Made by a program: the position numbers and the translations under genes. A stretch of DNA of 64,000 bases from UBA7477 sp045602925 (GTDB lineage Bacteria; Bacillota; Clostridia; Oscillospirales; Ruminococcaceae), in NCBI GenBank assembly GCA_045602925.1, contig JAZSCN010000003.1:65815-129814 (forward strand), written 5' to 3'. Positions within the stretch are counted from its first letter, which is position 1. Each line of letters opens with the position of its first letter. The notes beneath the pieces are model-generated. The model was not told the origin of the DNA. It searched no databases and was given only the letters and a program-made list of their open reading frames with translations. This document shows positions 41,901-49,236 of the stretch, piece after piece.

Positions 41901-42404
41901 ATGAGAATACGTTCTTTAATCTTATTTGATTTAGAGAATATAGTTATTCACTCCAACAAAAAAGTGTTGGAGTTTATTACTTTATATAATATAACAAATA
42001 AAACAGATATTAATAACTTATTCACTTTCTATTCTTTATTAGAAATATTAGAAATATATAAAAATAATAAGAACGGATTAATTGTCTTTTATTTGTCTCA
42101 GGAATCATTTAATTCTTTGCAAGAAGATACTGAGATAAAGTATTCTAAGTTTTTAAAGATAATAACTAAGAAAATTAAGTTTCCAATTATTATTAGTACA
42201 TTAGGTTTTAGTTATTTTTGTTCTTTAATGGCTACTAATTGTCCTGAGTACGATGAAATTGTCGAAGAATACACATTTTTACCTTCAATATTTGACGATA
42301 TTATAAAAATGGTTAAGAAATTAAAATTTTATAAGATAGAAAGAGATTTAGTTCATAATCTTAAAGAAAGAATTAAGTTAATATCTATGTTTGAAACAAA
42401 ATAA
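41901..42404 (+). CDS. hypothetical protein, 167 aa
   Basis: Not recognised. Starts one base after the lipoprotein stop. Ile/Leu/Lys-rich alpha/beta pattern with MRIRSLILFDLENIVIHSN, where the Asp after three hydrophobic residues recalls HAD- or NYN-type starts, but the later motifs of those families are not evident. Confidence 0.72.
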   Translation: MRIRSLILFDLENIVIHSNKKVLEFITLYNITNKTDINNLFTFYSLLEILEIYKNNKNGLIVFYLSQESFNSLQEDTEIKYSKFLKIITKKIKFPIIISTLGFSYFCSLMATNCPEYDEIVEEYTFLPSIFDDIIKMVKKLKFYKIERDLVHNLKERIKLISMFETK

Positions 42405-42407
42405 ATA
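42400..42407 (+). promoter_or_regulatory. late promoter AATAAATA
   Basis: Overlaps the preceding TAA stop; 8 bases before the ATG at 42416. Confidence 0.7.
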
Positions 42408-42415
42408 ATTTTACA

Positions 42416-42853
42416 ATGATTAATCGAAAATTTAAGACTTTTGAGACAATCGCAAGATTTAGAAAGCTTTATGAAGCTGATGAGATGGAACAAGATCCAG
42501 CTGCAGACACATCCGCAGATCCAGCTGACGGTGGTGAAGCTCCGGCTGATGCTACAGACCCTGCTGCCGCTGAAGGTGGTGCAGAAACAGACCCAAATAA
42601 ACAGGCAGACCCTGAAGCCGGTGTTTTCATGTCTGATAATCAAAAGGCAGAAATAGCTAAGATGCTTATCGATGCACTTATGATGACTCCTCCAGAACCT
42701 GGTACAATTCCTTCTAACTTGATGAATGTTACTACTGATAATGCTGATGAGGTTATCAAATATATTCAAGGTTTAAATGCTCTTAGTGCTCCTCTTTCAT
42801 TAGACAATGATACAGATGAGAACGCAATGGGTGGTGCTTTAAAATCTATCTAA
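42416..42853 (+). CDS. late acidic protein, 145 aa; probable internal head protein
   Basis: N-terminal helix FETIARFRKLYEADE has a LYE site (18-20) of prohead-protease type. Residues 24-70 are Asp/Pro/Ala-rich linker, and 75-145 a folded-looking helical part (NQKAEIAKMLIDALMM; ADEVIKYIQGLNALS). It resembles the larger acidic protein at 10933 in plan: targeting helix, acidic linker, small helical domain. No enzyme motif. Confidence 0.78.
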   Translation: MINRKFKTFETIARFRKLYEADEMEQDPAADTSADPADGGEAPADATDPAAAEGGAETDPNKQADPEAGVFMSDNQKAEIAKMLIDALMMTPPEPGTIPSNLMNVTTDNADEVIKYIQGLNALSAPLSLDNDTDENAMGGALKSI

Positions 42854-42854
42854 T

Positions 42855-43466
42855 ATGGAAAGCTTTTATTTTAGTAAATTTAATTTCCTTTTGGAATCAA
42901 TGGAAAATGAAATGAAAGTTGCCATTGTTCCTGGTTCTTTTAAACCACCTCATAAGGGTCATTATGAAATGATTAAACATTATTCTGAGTTGGTAGGACC
43001 ACAAGGAAATGTATTAGTATTTGTATCTAAGCCTTCTGCAAAGGCACAACGCACAACTCCTGATGGTAAAGTAATTTCACCTGAATTAGCTAAACAAATT
43101 TTAGAAATTTATTGTTCAAATCTTCCTAATGTTCAAGTAGAAATTACTCCAGTATCTCCTGTTAAATCATGTTATGATATTGGTGAACGTTTAGATTCAG
43201 GTGTATTGATTTTTGGTTGCTCAAAGAAAGGTGAAGATATTAAGCGTTTTGCTCAGATTAAAAAGTACATTGAATCAAAAAATCCGAATCTTATTGTACT
43301 TGACCCTGTAACTACAGCAGTTGATGCATCTGCATCTGAAGATGGTATAGTTTCCGCTACTGATTTTAGAAATGCTTTCGGAGACCCGAAATTAATGATG
43401 CAATTTTTACCTGACCATCTAAATGATGGGACAAAAATGAAAGTTATAGAAATGTTAACGAAATAA
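42855..43466 (+). CDS. NMN/NaMN adenylyltransferase-like nucleotidyltransferase
   Basis: Would adenylylate nicotinate or nicotinamide mononucleotide. 203 residues; the nucleotidyltransferase signature is VPGSFKPPHKGHYEMI (25-40) with HxGH-type His33 and His36, and the C-terminal signature is VSATDFRNAF, a variant of ISSTxxR. The catalytic domain starts at Met20; the 19-residue extension KFNFLLESMENE holds an LLE site (12-14) of capsid-targeting type. The gene starts one base after a late internal-protein gene. Met15 or Met20 are alternative starts. Substrate could be another nucleotide, as in generic cytidylyltransferases. Confidence 0.8.
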   Translation: MESFYFSKFNFLLESMENEMKVAIVPGSFKPPHKGHYEMIKHYSELVGPQGNVLVFVSKPSAKAQRTTPDGKVISPELAKQILEIYCSNLPNVQVEITPVSPVKSCYDIGERLDSGVLIFGCSKKGEDIKRFAQIKKYIESKNPNLIVLDPVTTAVDASASEDGIVSATDFRNAFGDPKLMMQFLPDHLNDGTKMKVIEMLTK

Positions 43467-43469
43467 AAA

Positions 43470-43491
43470 AGGCGGTTTGAAAACCGCCTTA
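43470..43491. terminator. bidirectional intrinsic terminator
   Basis: Ten-base stem aaggcggttt / aaaccgcctt with A and T flanks between the converging NMNAT-like and 152-aa genes. Confidence 0.9.
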
Positions 43492-43495
43492 ATTT

Positions 43496-43954
43496 TTAAG
43501 CTGCAGAGGGTTCACCGCCACTCTCTTCGCCGCTACCATTAACTTTTTGTATAAATTCATCCCAAGATTTAAATCCTGCTTTATTATAAAGTTCTTTAAA
43601 ATTATTATACTTTTCAGCAAATTGCTGCCATGCTTGAGTAATAGTAGGGTCAGCCTGCCCGCTATTAGCTGCTTGCTCTTCGGTAGCTGGGTCGATTTTA
43701 GCAGCATCTTCTACCATTTCAGGAGATTGCTCAGCGGGTTGTTGTTCGCCAGTTTCGGCTGGTTGAGAAGGTTGGGTCTGTTCACTAGGTTGAGGCTCAA
43801 CCTGTGCGGTTTCTGTATTCACTTCAGAAGTATCTGTTGCTTCATCGGCCACTTCATCTTGTGTTTCAGCAGGTGTTTCACCTTCTATTCTTTCTTTTTC
43901 TTCTTTTATGAAATTTAAAATTTCATTATAATATGTTCCTTTAAAAATTTTCAT
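43496..43954 (-). CDS. late Glu/Gln/Thr-rich protein, 152 aa; possible internal head protein
   Basis: N-terminal YYNEILNFIKEEKERIEGE holds an IKE site (16-18). Residues 25-100 are an acidic Pro/Glu/Thr/Gln linker, then a short helical domain WQQFAEKYNNFKELYNKAGF. An AATAAGTA late-like box lies 6 bases before the ATG. Resembles other late proteins here in plan. Confidence 0.75.
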   Translation of the reverse strand: MKIFKGTYYNEILNFIKEEKERIEGETPAETQDEVADEATDTSEVNTETAQVEPQPSEQTQPSQPAETGEQQPAEQSPEMVEDAAKIDPATEEQAANSGQADPTITQAWQQFAEKYNNFKELYNKAGFKSWDEFIQKVNGSGEESGGEPSAA

Positions 43955-43960
43955 ATTCGT

Positions 43961-43968
43961 TACTTATT
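43961..43968 (-). promoter_or_regulatory. late promoter variant AATAAGTA
   Basis: One mismatch to the late element, minus strand, 6 bases before the ATG at 43954. Confidence 0.42.
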
Positions 43969-43970
43969 TT

Positions 43971-45752
43971 TTAGTGTGCAGTTGTCGGAAGTACAACATT
44001 AGGTCTAGTGTTAAGCCACTTTTCAAAGTGGTCAATTGTAAAGTTTTGAGGATTTTCTATATTACCATCATCTTCACCAGGAGCATCATGCTTAAGATAG
44101 AATTTAAATGCATTAGATAATTTAATGAAATTAATTAAATCATTATATGGTGCACTAATAACCTTAGCAGCATATTCCATATATGTTTCTTCTGAAAGGT
44201 CTTTACCCGTCATTTTTTTAAATTCTTCATTGAGCTCTTTGTACATATCAATTACTTGCGTTTCTTGTTTAGTTTGAGCTACTGACTCCCCGTGCCCATC
44301 ATATACACCAGGATTAATAAAGAACTCTACTTTACGTTGTTGAGCAGGCTGAGTACATAAGGCAAAAAGTCCTTTACCATCTTCTTTAACCTTTTCTGCT
44401 AGCATTTTAGCAAATGGTTCAAATGTTCCACGTGACCAATCTTTTCCAGCGCAAATCTTCTTATTCCAAGAATCAATATCTGTTTGAATTGCTCCAATAA
44501 CATCTTTACCGCTTTTTAATTCAGTTTCATCTGATTTTTTGAAACAAATCAAATAAAATATAGCTCTATTTCTAGCTTGAAGCTCTTTAAGAACTGTTTC
44601 CACTTCTTCAGGCTTCATATCAGCTATATCTTTTTCATTTTCAGTACCTTGAACTTCTTTAGTAGGGTCTGTTTGGTCTTTATTTTCAGTGTTAGTATTT
44701 GAAGAAGTTTGTTTAGTAGATGTATTAGTAGTAGGTGCTGCCGTACTATCAGAAGCAGGCTGAGTTTGCTCAGTTGCTTCTTTTACCATTCTTTCTTCTG
44801 CTTCATCTTTAGCTTCTCGCTTAGCCGTTTCAGCTTTTGTTTCACGAGCATAAACTTTCCAAGCCTCTAAAGCTTTCTTTAAACGTTCCTGAAATTCTTT
44901 ATTACCGTTATCATCTTCGGATTTATTAGTACCACCAGTATAATCTAAAATTTTAAATACGTCAATATTTTCACTGGAAACCTCTACATCTAACTCTACA
45001 AGAGCTTCTTTTTCTTTCTGTGTCGGTAATTGCTTTCTAATTAATTCCGCATCAGCTTTTAATTGCTCTGCTAATTTAGAAAGAGCATCAACTTCATCCT
45101 TAAGTTTAGGGTCTATTTTTTTACGTTCATCAGGTGAAGTTTCTTCACCCCACATTGCTTTACGATTTTTAACAGCTTGCTCATAAGATGCCTTAGAAGC
45201 TTTAGTACCATGCATAAGATTAGATGTTGTTTTATTAATTGCATTTTTAGCATCAGCTAATGCACTTCCGATACCTTCAGTAACATAATCTACATTTACA
45301 TTATCGTCTGCAATATTATCTTGTGTTACATCTATTAGAGCTTCTAATTCTTTACCAACAAAGTCCTTAGAAAGGAGAACCTTATGTTCATTATCCTTTC
45401 TGTTAGTAACTGAAAATAATACTTTTTTATAATCTTGGCCGCCGAATTGAACGTTTAACTCAATTACAGGTCTTTCTTGTATATGTCCACCGCCGATATT
45501 AACATTAATAGTATCTTTAATCTTTTTAGATACACGACGTTCTTTACCATCTTTATTTTCAGTTTTAAAGGTTAAAATATCGCCTTGAATAATTAACTCT
45601 TCACCATGTATAACATTATAACCACTATTGCCAGAGTCAACTTTAGCAATAATTTCACCAATTCCTTTAATAAGGATAGGTTCTTCTACTCCGATTACCA
45701 TCTTTTCTAATGTTAATCGAAGTAATTTAGGATTTATACAAGTTTTTCTCAT
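43971..45752 (-). CDS. late protein with N-terminal retropepsin-like domain, 593 aa
   Basis: Residues 20-135 resemble the retropepsin-like aspartic protease family (PF05618 type): GIGEIIAKVDSGNSGYNVIH with Asp39-Ser-Gly, then ERRVSKKIKDTINVNIGGG, RPVIELNVQFGG and FSVTNRKDNEHKVLLSKDFV, the counterpart of the tDR-x-x-m-x-ypvLiGR-x-fL segment. The remainder is Lys/Glu coiled coil (210-330), a Thr/Ser/Asn linker (330-375) and a helical C-terminal domain (380-593). Read with the 135-aa late gene upstream. It may process virion proteins or be a structural protein that kept the fold; activity is untested. Confidence 0.75.
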   Translation of the reverse strand: MRKTCINPKLLRLTLEKMVIGVEEPILIKGIGEIIAKVDSGNSGYNVIHGEELIIQGDILTFKTENKDGKERRVSKKIKDTINVNIGGGHIQERPVIELNVQFGGQDYKKVLFSVTNRKDNEHKVLLSKDFVGKELEALIDVTQDNIADDNVNVDYVTEGIGSALADAKNAINKTTSNLMHGTKASKASYEQAVKNRKAMWGEETSPDERKKIDPKLKDEVDALSKLAEQLKADAELIRKQLPTQKEKEALVELDVEVSSENIDVFKILDYTGGTNKSEDDNGNKEFQERLKKALEAWKVYARETKAETAKREAKDEAEERMVKEATEQTQPASDSTAAPTTNTSTKQTSSNTNTENKDQTDPTKEVQGTENEKDIADMKPEEVETVLKELQARNRAIFYLICFKKSDETELKSGKDVIGAIQTDIDSWNKKICAGKDWSRGTFEPFAKMLAEKVKEDGKGLFALCTQPAQQRKVEFFINPGVYDGHGESVAQTKQETQVIDMYKELNEEFKKMTGKDLSEETYMEYAAKVISAPYNDLINFIKLSNAFKFYLKHDAPGEDDGNIENPQNFTIDHFEKWLNTRPNVVLPTTAH

Positions 45753-45760
45753 ATTATAAT

Positions 45761-46168
45761 TTAAAACATTGGCTGACCCATAGGAACTCCACCACCGATA
45801 ATTGTCATTGAAGCATTTAAATTACCAGCTGTAGAAGATTCATCGATGTCAAGTAAAATTCCATCAATTGAGTTATTAACACTGATTAAGCGTGATACTA
45901 AATCTTCCTTTGTAATACTATAAGCTTCACGCTTCTTTTCATCAGGTAATGTTGATGCTTTATCAGTGATTTCCATTAATTTTTCAGCAATCTCTTCTAT
46001 AAGACTTTTAATGTAAGTCAATTCAGCTTCACCTTCAGGTTTAACAACAGTGATATTCATTGCATTGTGAGAATCGCATGGCTGTTCGCAAGACCAACCA
46101 ATTTCAGCATCTTCTGCAAAAAGTTCATCTAAAAATTTATCCGTATCAGTATATTCGGAATATCGCAT
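45761..46168 (-). CDS. late protein, 135 aa, unknown
   Basis: Not recognised. N-terminus acidic, a Cys pair in WSCEQPCDS, central helix ELTYIKSLIEEIAEKLMEI, and a Gly-rich end IIGGGVPMGQPMF. Own late promoter, so probably a virion component. Confidence 0.74.
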   Translation of the reverse strand: MRYSEYTDTDKFLDELFAEDAEIGWSCEQPCDSHNAMNITVVKPEGEAELTYIKSLIEEIAEKLMEITDKASTLPDEKKREAYSITKEDLVSRLISVNNSIDGILLDIDESSTAGNLNASMTIIGGGVPMGQPMF

Positions 46169-46173
46169 GAAAA

Positions 46174-46181
46174 TATTTATG
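46174..46181 (-). promoter_or_regulatory. late promoter CATAAATA
   Basis: Minus-strand late element 5 bases before the ATG at 46168. Confidence 0.68.
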
Positions 46182-46197
46182 ACTATTTAAAAACATG

Positions 46198-46206
46198 TGA
46201 TATAAT
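46198..46206 (+). promoter_or_regulatory. TGATATAAT promoter
   Basis: Extended -10 element 7 bases before the ATG at 46214; an AAACAT stretch upstream is a poor match to the AGAACT box. Confidence 0.55.
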
Positions 46207-46213
46207 AAGTTTA

Positions 46214-46951
46214 ATGAAAATTGCAATATGTGGAAGTGATGATGAATCACGTAGTAATTTGATTAAGAGTTTTATTTCTCAATGGCCGATGTATGCAACT
46301 CCGGCAGAAACTATTTTTGATGATGTCAAGTGGCCCGAGAATTGTGAAAAGGATTTAGTCGAACTTAAGGAAAAGTTAAATCCAATTGAGCAAATGTTGT
46401 TTGCTAAAATGATTTTGATTGAAAAACAATATGATACATATAAGGATGTAGGTCATATCATTTATAATGGTTGCGGCATGGACATTCTTGTTATCTCGTT
46501 AATTCTTTGCGAAGAAGGACATGTTAGTGAAGAGTTTGTAGAACGTGTAATATATCATAATAAGAAACTTCTTAGAAAGATTGATGTTGTGTATTATCAG
46601 CCTAATACTAATCTTTCTAAAGAGTCTTCTGAAAATGATAAACATTTGGAGAATGTTTATTGGAATCTATATGATAACTATCAAACAGATTTTGATAATT
46701 CACCCTTCTTTGACCAAAAAAATTGTCCGTCTATACTTCTATTAGAGACTAAAAGTCCTATTAATGAGATTAAGATGCTTCTTGATAAAGATGGTAATCT
46801 TGAAGGAACCTCTCACGGTGGAGATGATTCACCTCTTATGGATGTTGCAAGACTTAGAAAGGTTTTGCGCAATAACCCTAAATTGTTAGATATTGCGTTA
46901 GAGTCAATTAAAAATAATAAACCTAGCAACGTAGGAAGTATTATTCTATAA
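46214..46951 (+). CDS. P-loop kinase-like protein with degenerate Walker A, 245 aa
   Basis: Begins MKIAICGSDDESRSNLIKSF, in the position of a P-loop but lacking the Gly-Lys pair (ESRS for xGKS). The following layout, LFAKMILIEKQYDTYKDVG, HIIYNGCGMDILVIS and KIDVVYYQPN, resembles NadR-type/AAA_28 kinases that phosphorylate nucleosides. Whether it still binds ATP is doubtful. Read from a TGATATAAT promoter and ended by a terminator. Confidence 0.7.
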   Translation: MKIAICGSDDESRSNLIKSFISQWPMYATPAETIFDDVKWPENCEKDLVELKEKLNPIEQMLFAKMILIEKQYDTYKDVGHIIYNGCGMDILVISLILCEEGHVSEEFVERVIYHNKKLLRKIDVVYYQPNTNLSKESSENDKHLENVYWNLYDNYQTDFDNSPFFDQKNCPSILLLETKSPINEIKMLLDKDGNLEGTSHGGDDSPLMDVARLRKVLRNNPKLLDIALESIKNNKPSNVGSIIL

Positions 46952-46954
46952 ATT

Positions 46955-46984
46955 AAAAAGAGCAGCTGAAAAGCTGCTCTTTAT
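46955..46984. terminator. bidirectional intrinsic terminator
   Basis: Stem aaagagcagct / agctgctcttt with loop gaaa-like and A/T flanks, between converging genes. Confidence 0.9.
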
Positions 46985-46985
46985 T

Positions 46986-47699
46986 TTATACATTTGTAAT
47001 TGTAGTCGTTGATGATGAAGTTTTTTTACCCGAACCATCAAGATTTTCAGTTGTTATTGTAGTAGTTCTTGAGGCATTTGTAGAGGCAGTACTCGTCGGT
47101 TGATTTACAACTTCGCTATATTTGAAACGGTATTTAGATTGCAATAAAATATCTTTTAATTCAATTGAACTTTCCATCTTACTTACGTATTTGTGAATAG
47201 TAGACATTAAACCACTATACCATGCAACTGTATTTTTATCCTCTTCAGTTTCAGCAATACTAAAATCTCCAGTATCAGATTTACTAAATCCTGTAATAAG
47301 GAATTGATTTTTAAGTGTATCAATACCTACTTCAGATAACCAATATGAGTTACCACCCAAAATAATAGCTACAATAAACTCTAAAGCTTTTATACGGCAT
47401 CTTAACTCATTATTAATGGTATCTTCTACCTTTTTCATTGAATCTTGAAGACTCGTAATCTCATCGCTTACAGTATGAACAAATACCTGAATATCACTTG
47501 CTAAATTAATCATCTCACTAACAGTAGATTTAAAAGAGCAGTGTTCTAAATCAATAATAAGGTCTGCAAAGTCAACTACTGCAGCACCGTCACGTGTTTC
47601 ATTCCATACAATAATTTTATCACCATTACCTATTGATGTATATTGAGGTAAATCTTTAATTGACGCATAAACTTTTTTACCATATGAGCTGTAAGCCAT
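46986..47699 (-). CDS. late virion protein, 237 aa (fibre/baseplate-like)
   Basis: Start SIKDLPQYTSIGNGDKIIVW and AAVVDFADLIIDLEH resemble segments of phage fibre-tip and baseplate proteins that present gdkixv-type strands. Residues 60-115 form a coiled coil, and the C-terminus is a Thr/Ser repeat (SSSTTTITNV). Late promoter, single-gene unit, terminator behind it. Confidence 0.72.
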   Translation of the reverse strand: MAYSSYGKKVYASIKDLPQYTSIGNGDKIIVWNETRDGAAVVDFADLIIDLEHCSFKSTVSEMINLASDIQVFVHTVSDEITSLQDSMKKVEDTINNELRCRIKALEFIVAIILGGNSYWLSEVGIDTLKNQFLITGFSKSDTGDFSIAETEEDKNTVAWYSGLMSTIHKYVSKMESSIELKDILLQSKYRFKYSEVVNQPTSTASTNASRTTTITTENLDGSGKKTSSSTTTITNV

Positions 47700-47704
47700 G
47701 CATT

Positions 47705-47712
47705 TATTTATG
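47705..47712 (-). promoter_or_regulatory. late promoter CATAAATA
   Basis: Minus-strand late element 5 bases before the ATG at 47699. Confidence 0.68.
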
Positions 47713-47715
47713 AAT

Positions 47716-47732
47716 CAGAACTGAATTATAAG
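47716..47732 (+). promoter_or_regulatory. CAGAACT-type promoter
   Basis: CAGAACT, 4-base spacer, TATAAG, 6 bases to the ATG at 47739; lies back to back with the late promoter of the gene on the other strand. Confidence 0.75.
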
Positions 47733-47738
47733 GGTATT

Positions 47739-48122
47739 ATGAACTTTGATGAATTTTTTCCTCTTTTAAAATCCATCTTTACAAAAAAGTGTTGTAATAT
47801 AAATCCAACGGCAGATAATTTTAATACATATCTGGCTGTAAGATATATTTCATTTTATCATCCTAGTTTATGTGAACTTCTTAATGAATCGGTTAATAAG
47901 TTTAAGATTAACAGTATGTTTAATGAAGCAGAAGATGGGTATAATTTTCTTAAAGCTTTGATACCTAAGCTTCCATATAAGCATATCAAGTATATTAAGA
48001 AGGAGTCTGTAAAGAACTTGCGTGATAAAAACATTCCGGATGAGACAGTTACCAAATTAGCTAACTATTTGGAGGTATCTCAACGTGAAATTAGACAAAT
48101 TTTAGAAACAAATTATGAATAA
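47739..48122 (+). CDS. possible clamp-loader small subunit (gp62-like), 127 aa
   Basis: Not certain. The layout FNTYLAVRYISFYHPSLCEL, LKALIPKLPYKHIKYIKK and a C-terminal helix pair LANYLEVSQREIRQILE recalls phage clamp-loader A subunits (gp62), where a similar Asn-Arg-x-x-Ser region is followed by a KRF-x-KW-x-K patch. No gp44-like partner lies in this window. It overlaps the next gene by 8 bases. Confidence 0.55.
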   Translation: MNFDEFFPLLKSIFTKKCCNINPTADNFNTYLAVRYISFYHPSLCELLNESVNKFKINSMFNEAEDGYNFLKALIPKLPYKHIKYIKKESVKNLRDKNIPDETVTKLANYLEVSQREIRQILETNYE

Positions 48123-48567
48123 AGAACAATTATTGGATACATATCAAGCTGCATCCTATTCAGATATTAATCTTGAAAGCCCTAATTGCGCCGGTGATAT
48201 GGCCCTTAGAGGCTTTGCTGTTAAAAAACTATACGATGATTTCGTATTTGCCGATTATATTGATGTGGATAACGGCTTTATTAAGCATGAATCTGGCCTT
48301 GTAACAATTGAATCTAATGCTACTAAGACTTGGCGTAAAGCTAGAGTACTCATGGTGGGCCCAGCATGTCGTAATACAAAGGTTGGTGATATTATTTTGT
48401 TCCCAAATGATAAGGGATTGCCTTGTGGTGAGGTAGAATATATTAAAGAAAGCAATGATATAGCGCTAGATTCAACTATTCTCACTGCCAAAAATGGTAT
48501 CTTTTTGGGCGAACATCGTATTTTTGCAACTCTGGATAACCTGAACAATGGCTTTCATCAGTCCTGA
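48115..48567 (+). CDS. GroES-like co-chaperonin candidate (gp31 role), 150 aa
   Basis: Residues 70-145 follow the GroES fold order: KARVLMVGPACRNTKVGDII LFPND (with the VGDxxxF-type turn), then LPCGEVEYI, a loop, and IFLGEHRIFATLDN matching the terminal E-x-D-ILA-x-(I/L) strand. Residues 30-60 (FAVKKLYDDFVFADYIDVDN) would be the first strand and mobile loop region. T4 gp31 replaces GroES for capsid protein folding. Similarity is by pattern only. Confidence 0.6.
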   Translation: MNKEQLLDTYQAASYSDINLESPNCAGDMALRGFAVKKLYDDFVFADYIDVDNGFIKHESGLVTIESNATKTWRKARVLMVGPACRNTKVGDIILFPNDKGLPCGEVEYIKESNDIALDSTILTAKNGIFLGEHRIFATLDNLNNGFHQS

Positions 48568-48865
48568 AACACTTGATTCGATGCTTTTGGCTAATGTGGT
48601 AGACCTTTCCTTCATAAAGAAGGATGGTTCTACCCGTAATATGACCTGTACAAAGTCATATGAATTGCTTAGTTCATTTGAAGGTAGGTCATTTTTGAAG
48701 TATCAAGAGCCAAAGGGCAACCCTCGTAACCTTCCACCTGGTATGTTGACGGTCTGGGACATCGATTCTCAGGGTTTTAGAACAGTAAATTGTGAAACTG
48801 TTGACATATTATCAGTAATTCCTGTAGAAAACTTTAGAAAAATGCTAGTTGAGAAGTTCGTTTAA
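48548..48865 (+). CDS. SH3 beta-barrel fold-type protein, 105 aa
   Basis: Small beta-barrel-type phage protein: VVDLSFIKKDGSTRNMTCTK at 17-36, then MLTVWDIDSQGFRTVNCETV at 67-86, the two-segment pattern (FxKxDGtxRxMxCT and VWDxxxxxxRxxxxxxV) common in phage accessory proteins. Function unknown. Overlaps the GroES-like gene by 20 bases. Confidence 0.75.
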   Translation: MAFISPETLDSMLLANVVDLSFIKKDGSTRNMTCTKSYELLSSFEGRSFLKYQEPKGNPRNLPPGMLTVWDIDSQGFRTVNCETVDILSVIPVENFRKMLVEKFV

Positions 48866-48888
48866 GTTTTTGGTCTTTAAGTAATTTT

Positions 48889-49236
48889 ATGCCAGATAAT
48901 AAAATTATTGACTTAAACGAGATTTTCAATGATTATTTCTTTAAAAAGTTTACATTTTTATTAGATAATAAAGTATTAAAAGAGGGAAGATTGAAGCTTT
49001 TTACAATGAAAGGCTTCAATCTTAAATTTTTCCTATTAGACAATGAAAATATAATTAAAAATCTCGAAATACCATATCCATTTAAACTTATTAAGACAGA
49101 AACAGGATATATCTTTGATTACCGCTTAGAAAAGTTTAAGCTTATAGAAAACACAGAACTTATCAATAATCTAATAGAAACTGATTGTCAAAAATCTAGA
49201 TATTACGATAAACCTTTAATAGTAAAAATTGAATAA
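48889..49236 (+). CDS. hypothetical protein, 115 aa
   Basis: Not recognised. Lys/Phe/Leu-rich (FKKFTFLLDNKVLKEGRLKL) alpha/beta protein. Its TAA overlaps the helicase ATG (TAATG), so the two are coupled. Confidence 0.73.
   Translation: MPDNKIIDLNEIFNDYFFKKFTFLLDNKVLKEGRLKLFTMKGFNLKFFLLDNENIIKNLEIPYPFKLIKTETGYIFDYRLEKFKLIENTELINNLIETDCQKSRYYDKPLIVKIE

Noticed and set aside
46214..46951. A functional nicotinamide riboside kinase as another NAD enzyme
   Set aside because: The overall layout hints at NadR-type kinases, but the Walker A loop lacks Gly and Lys, so I keep it as a degenerate P-loop protein and leave it out of the NAD pathway.
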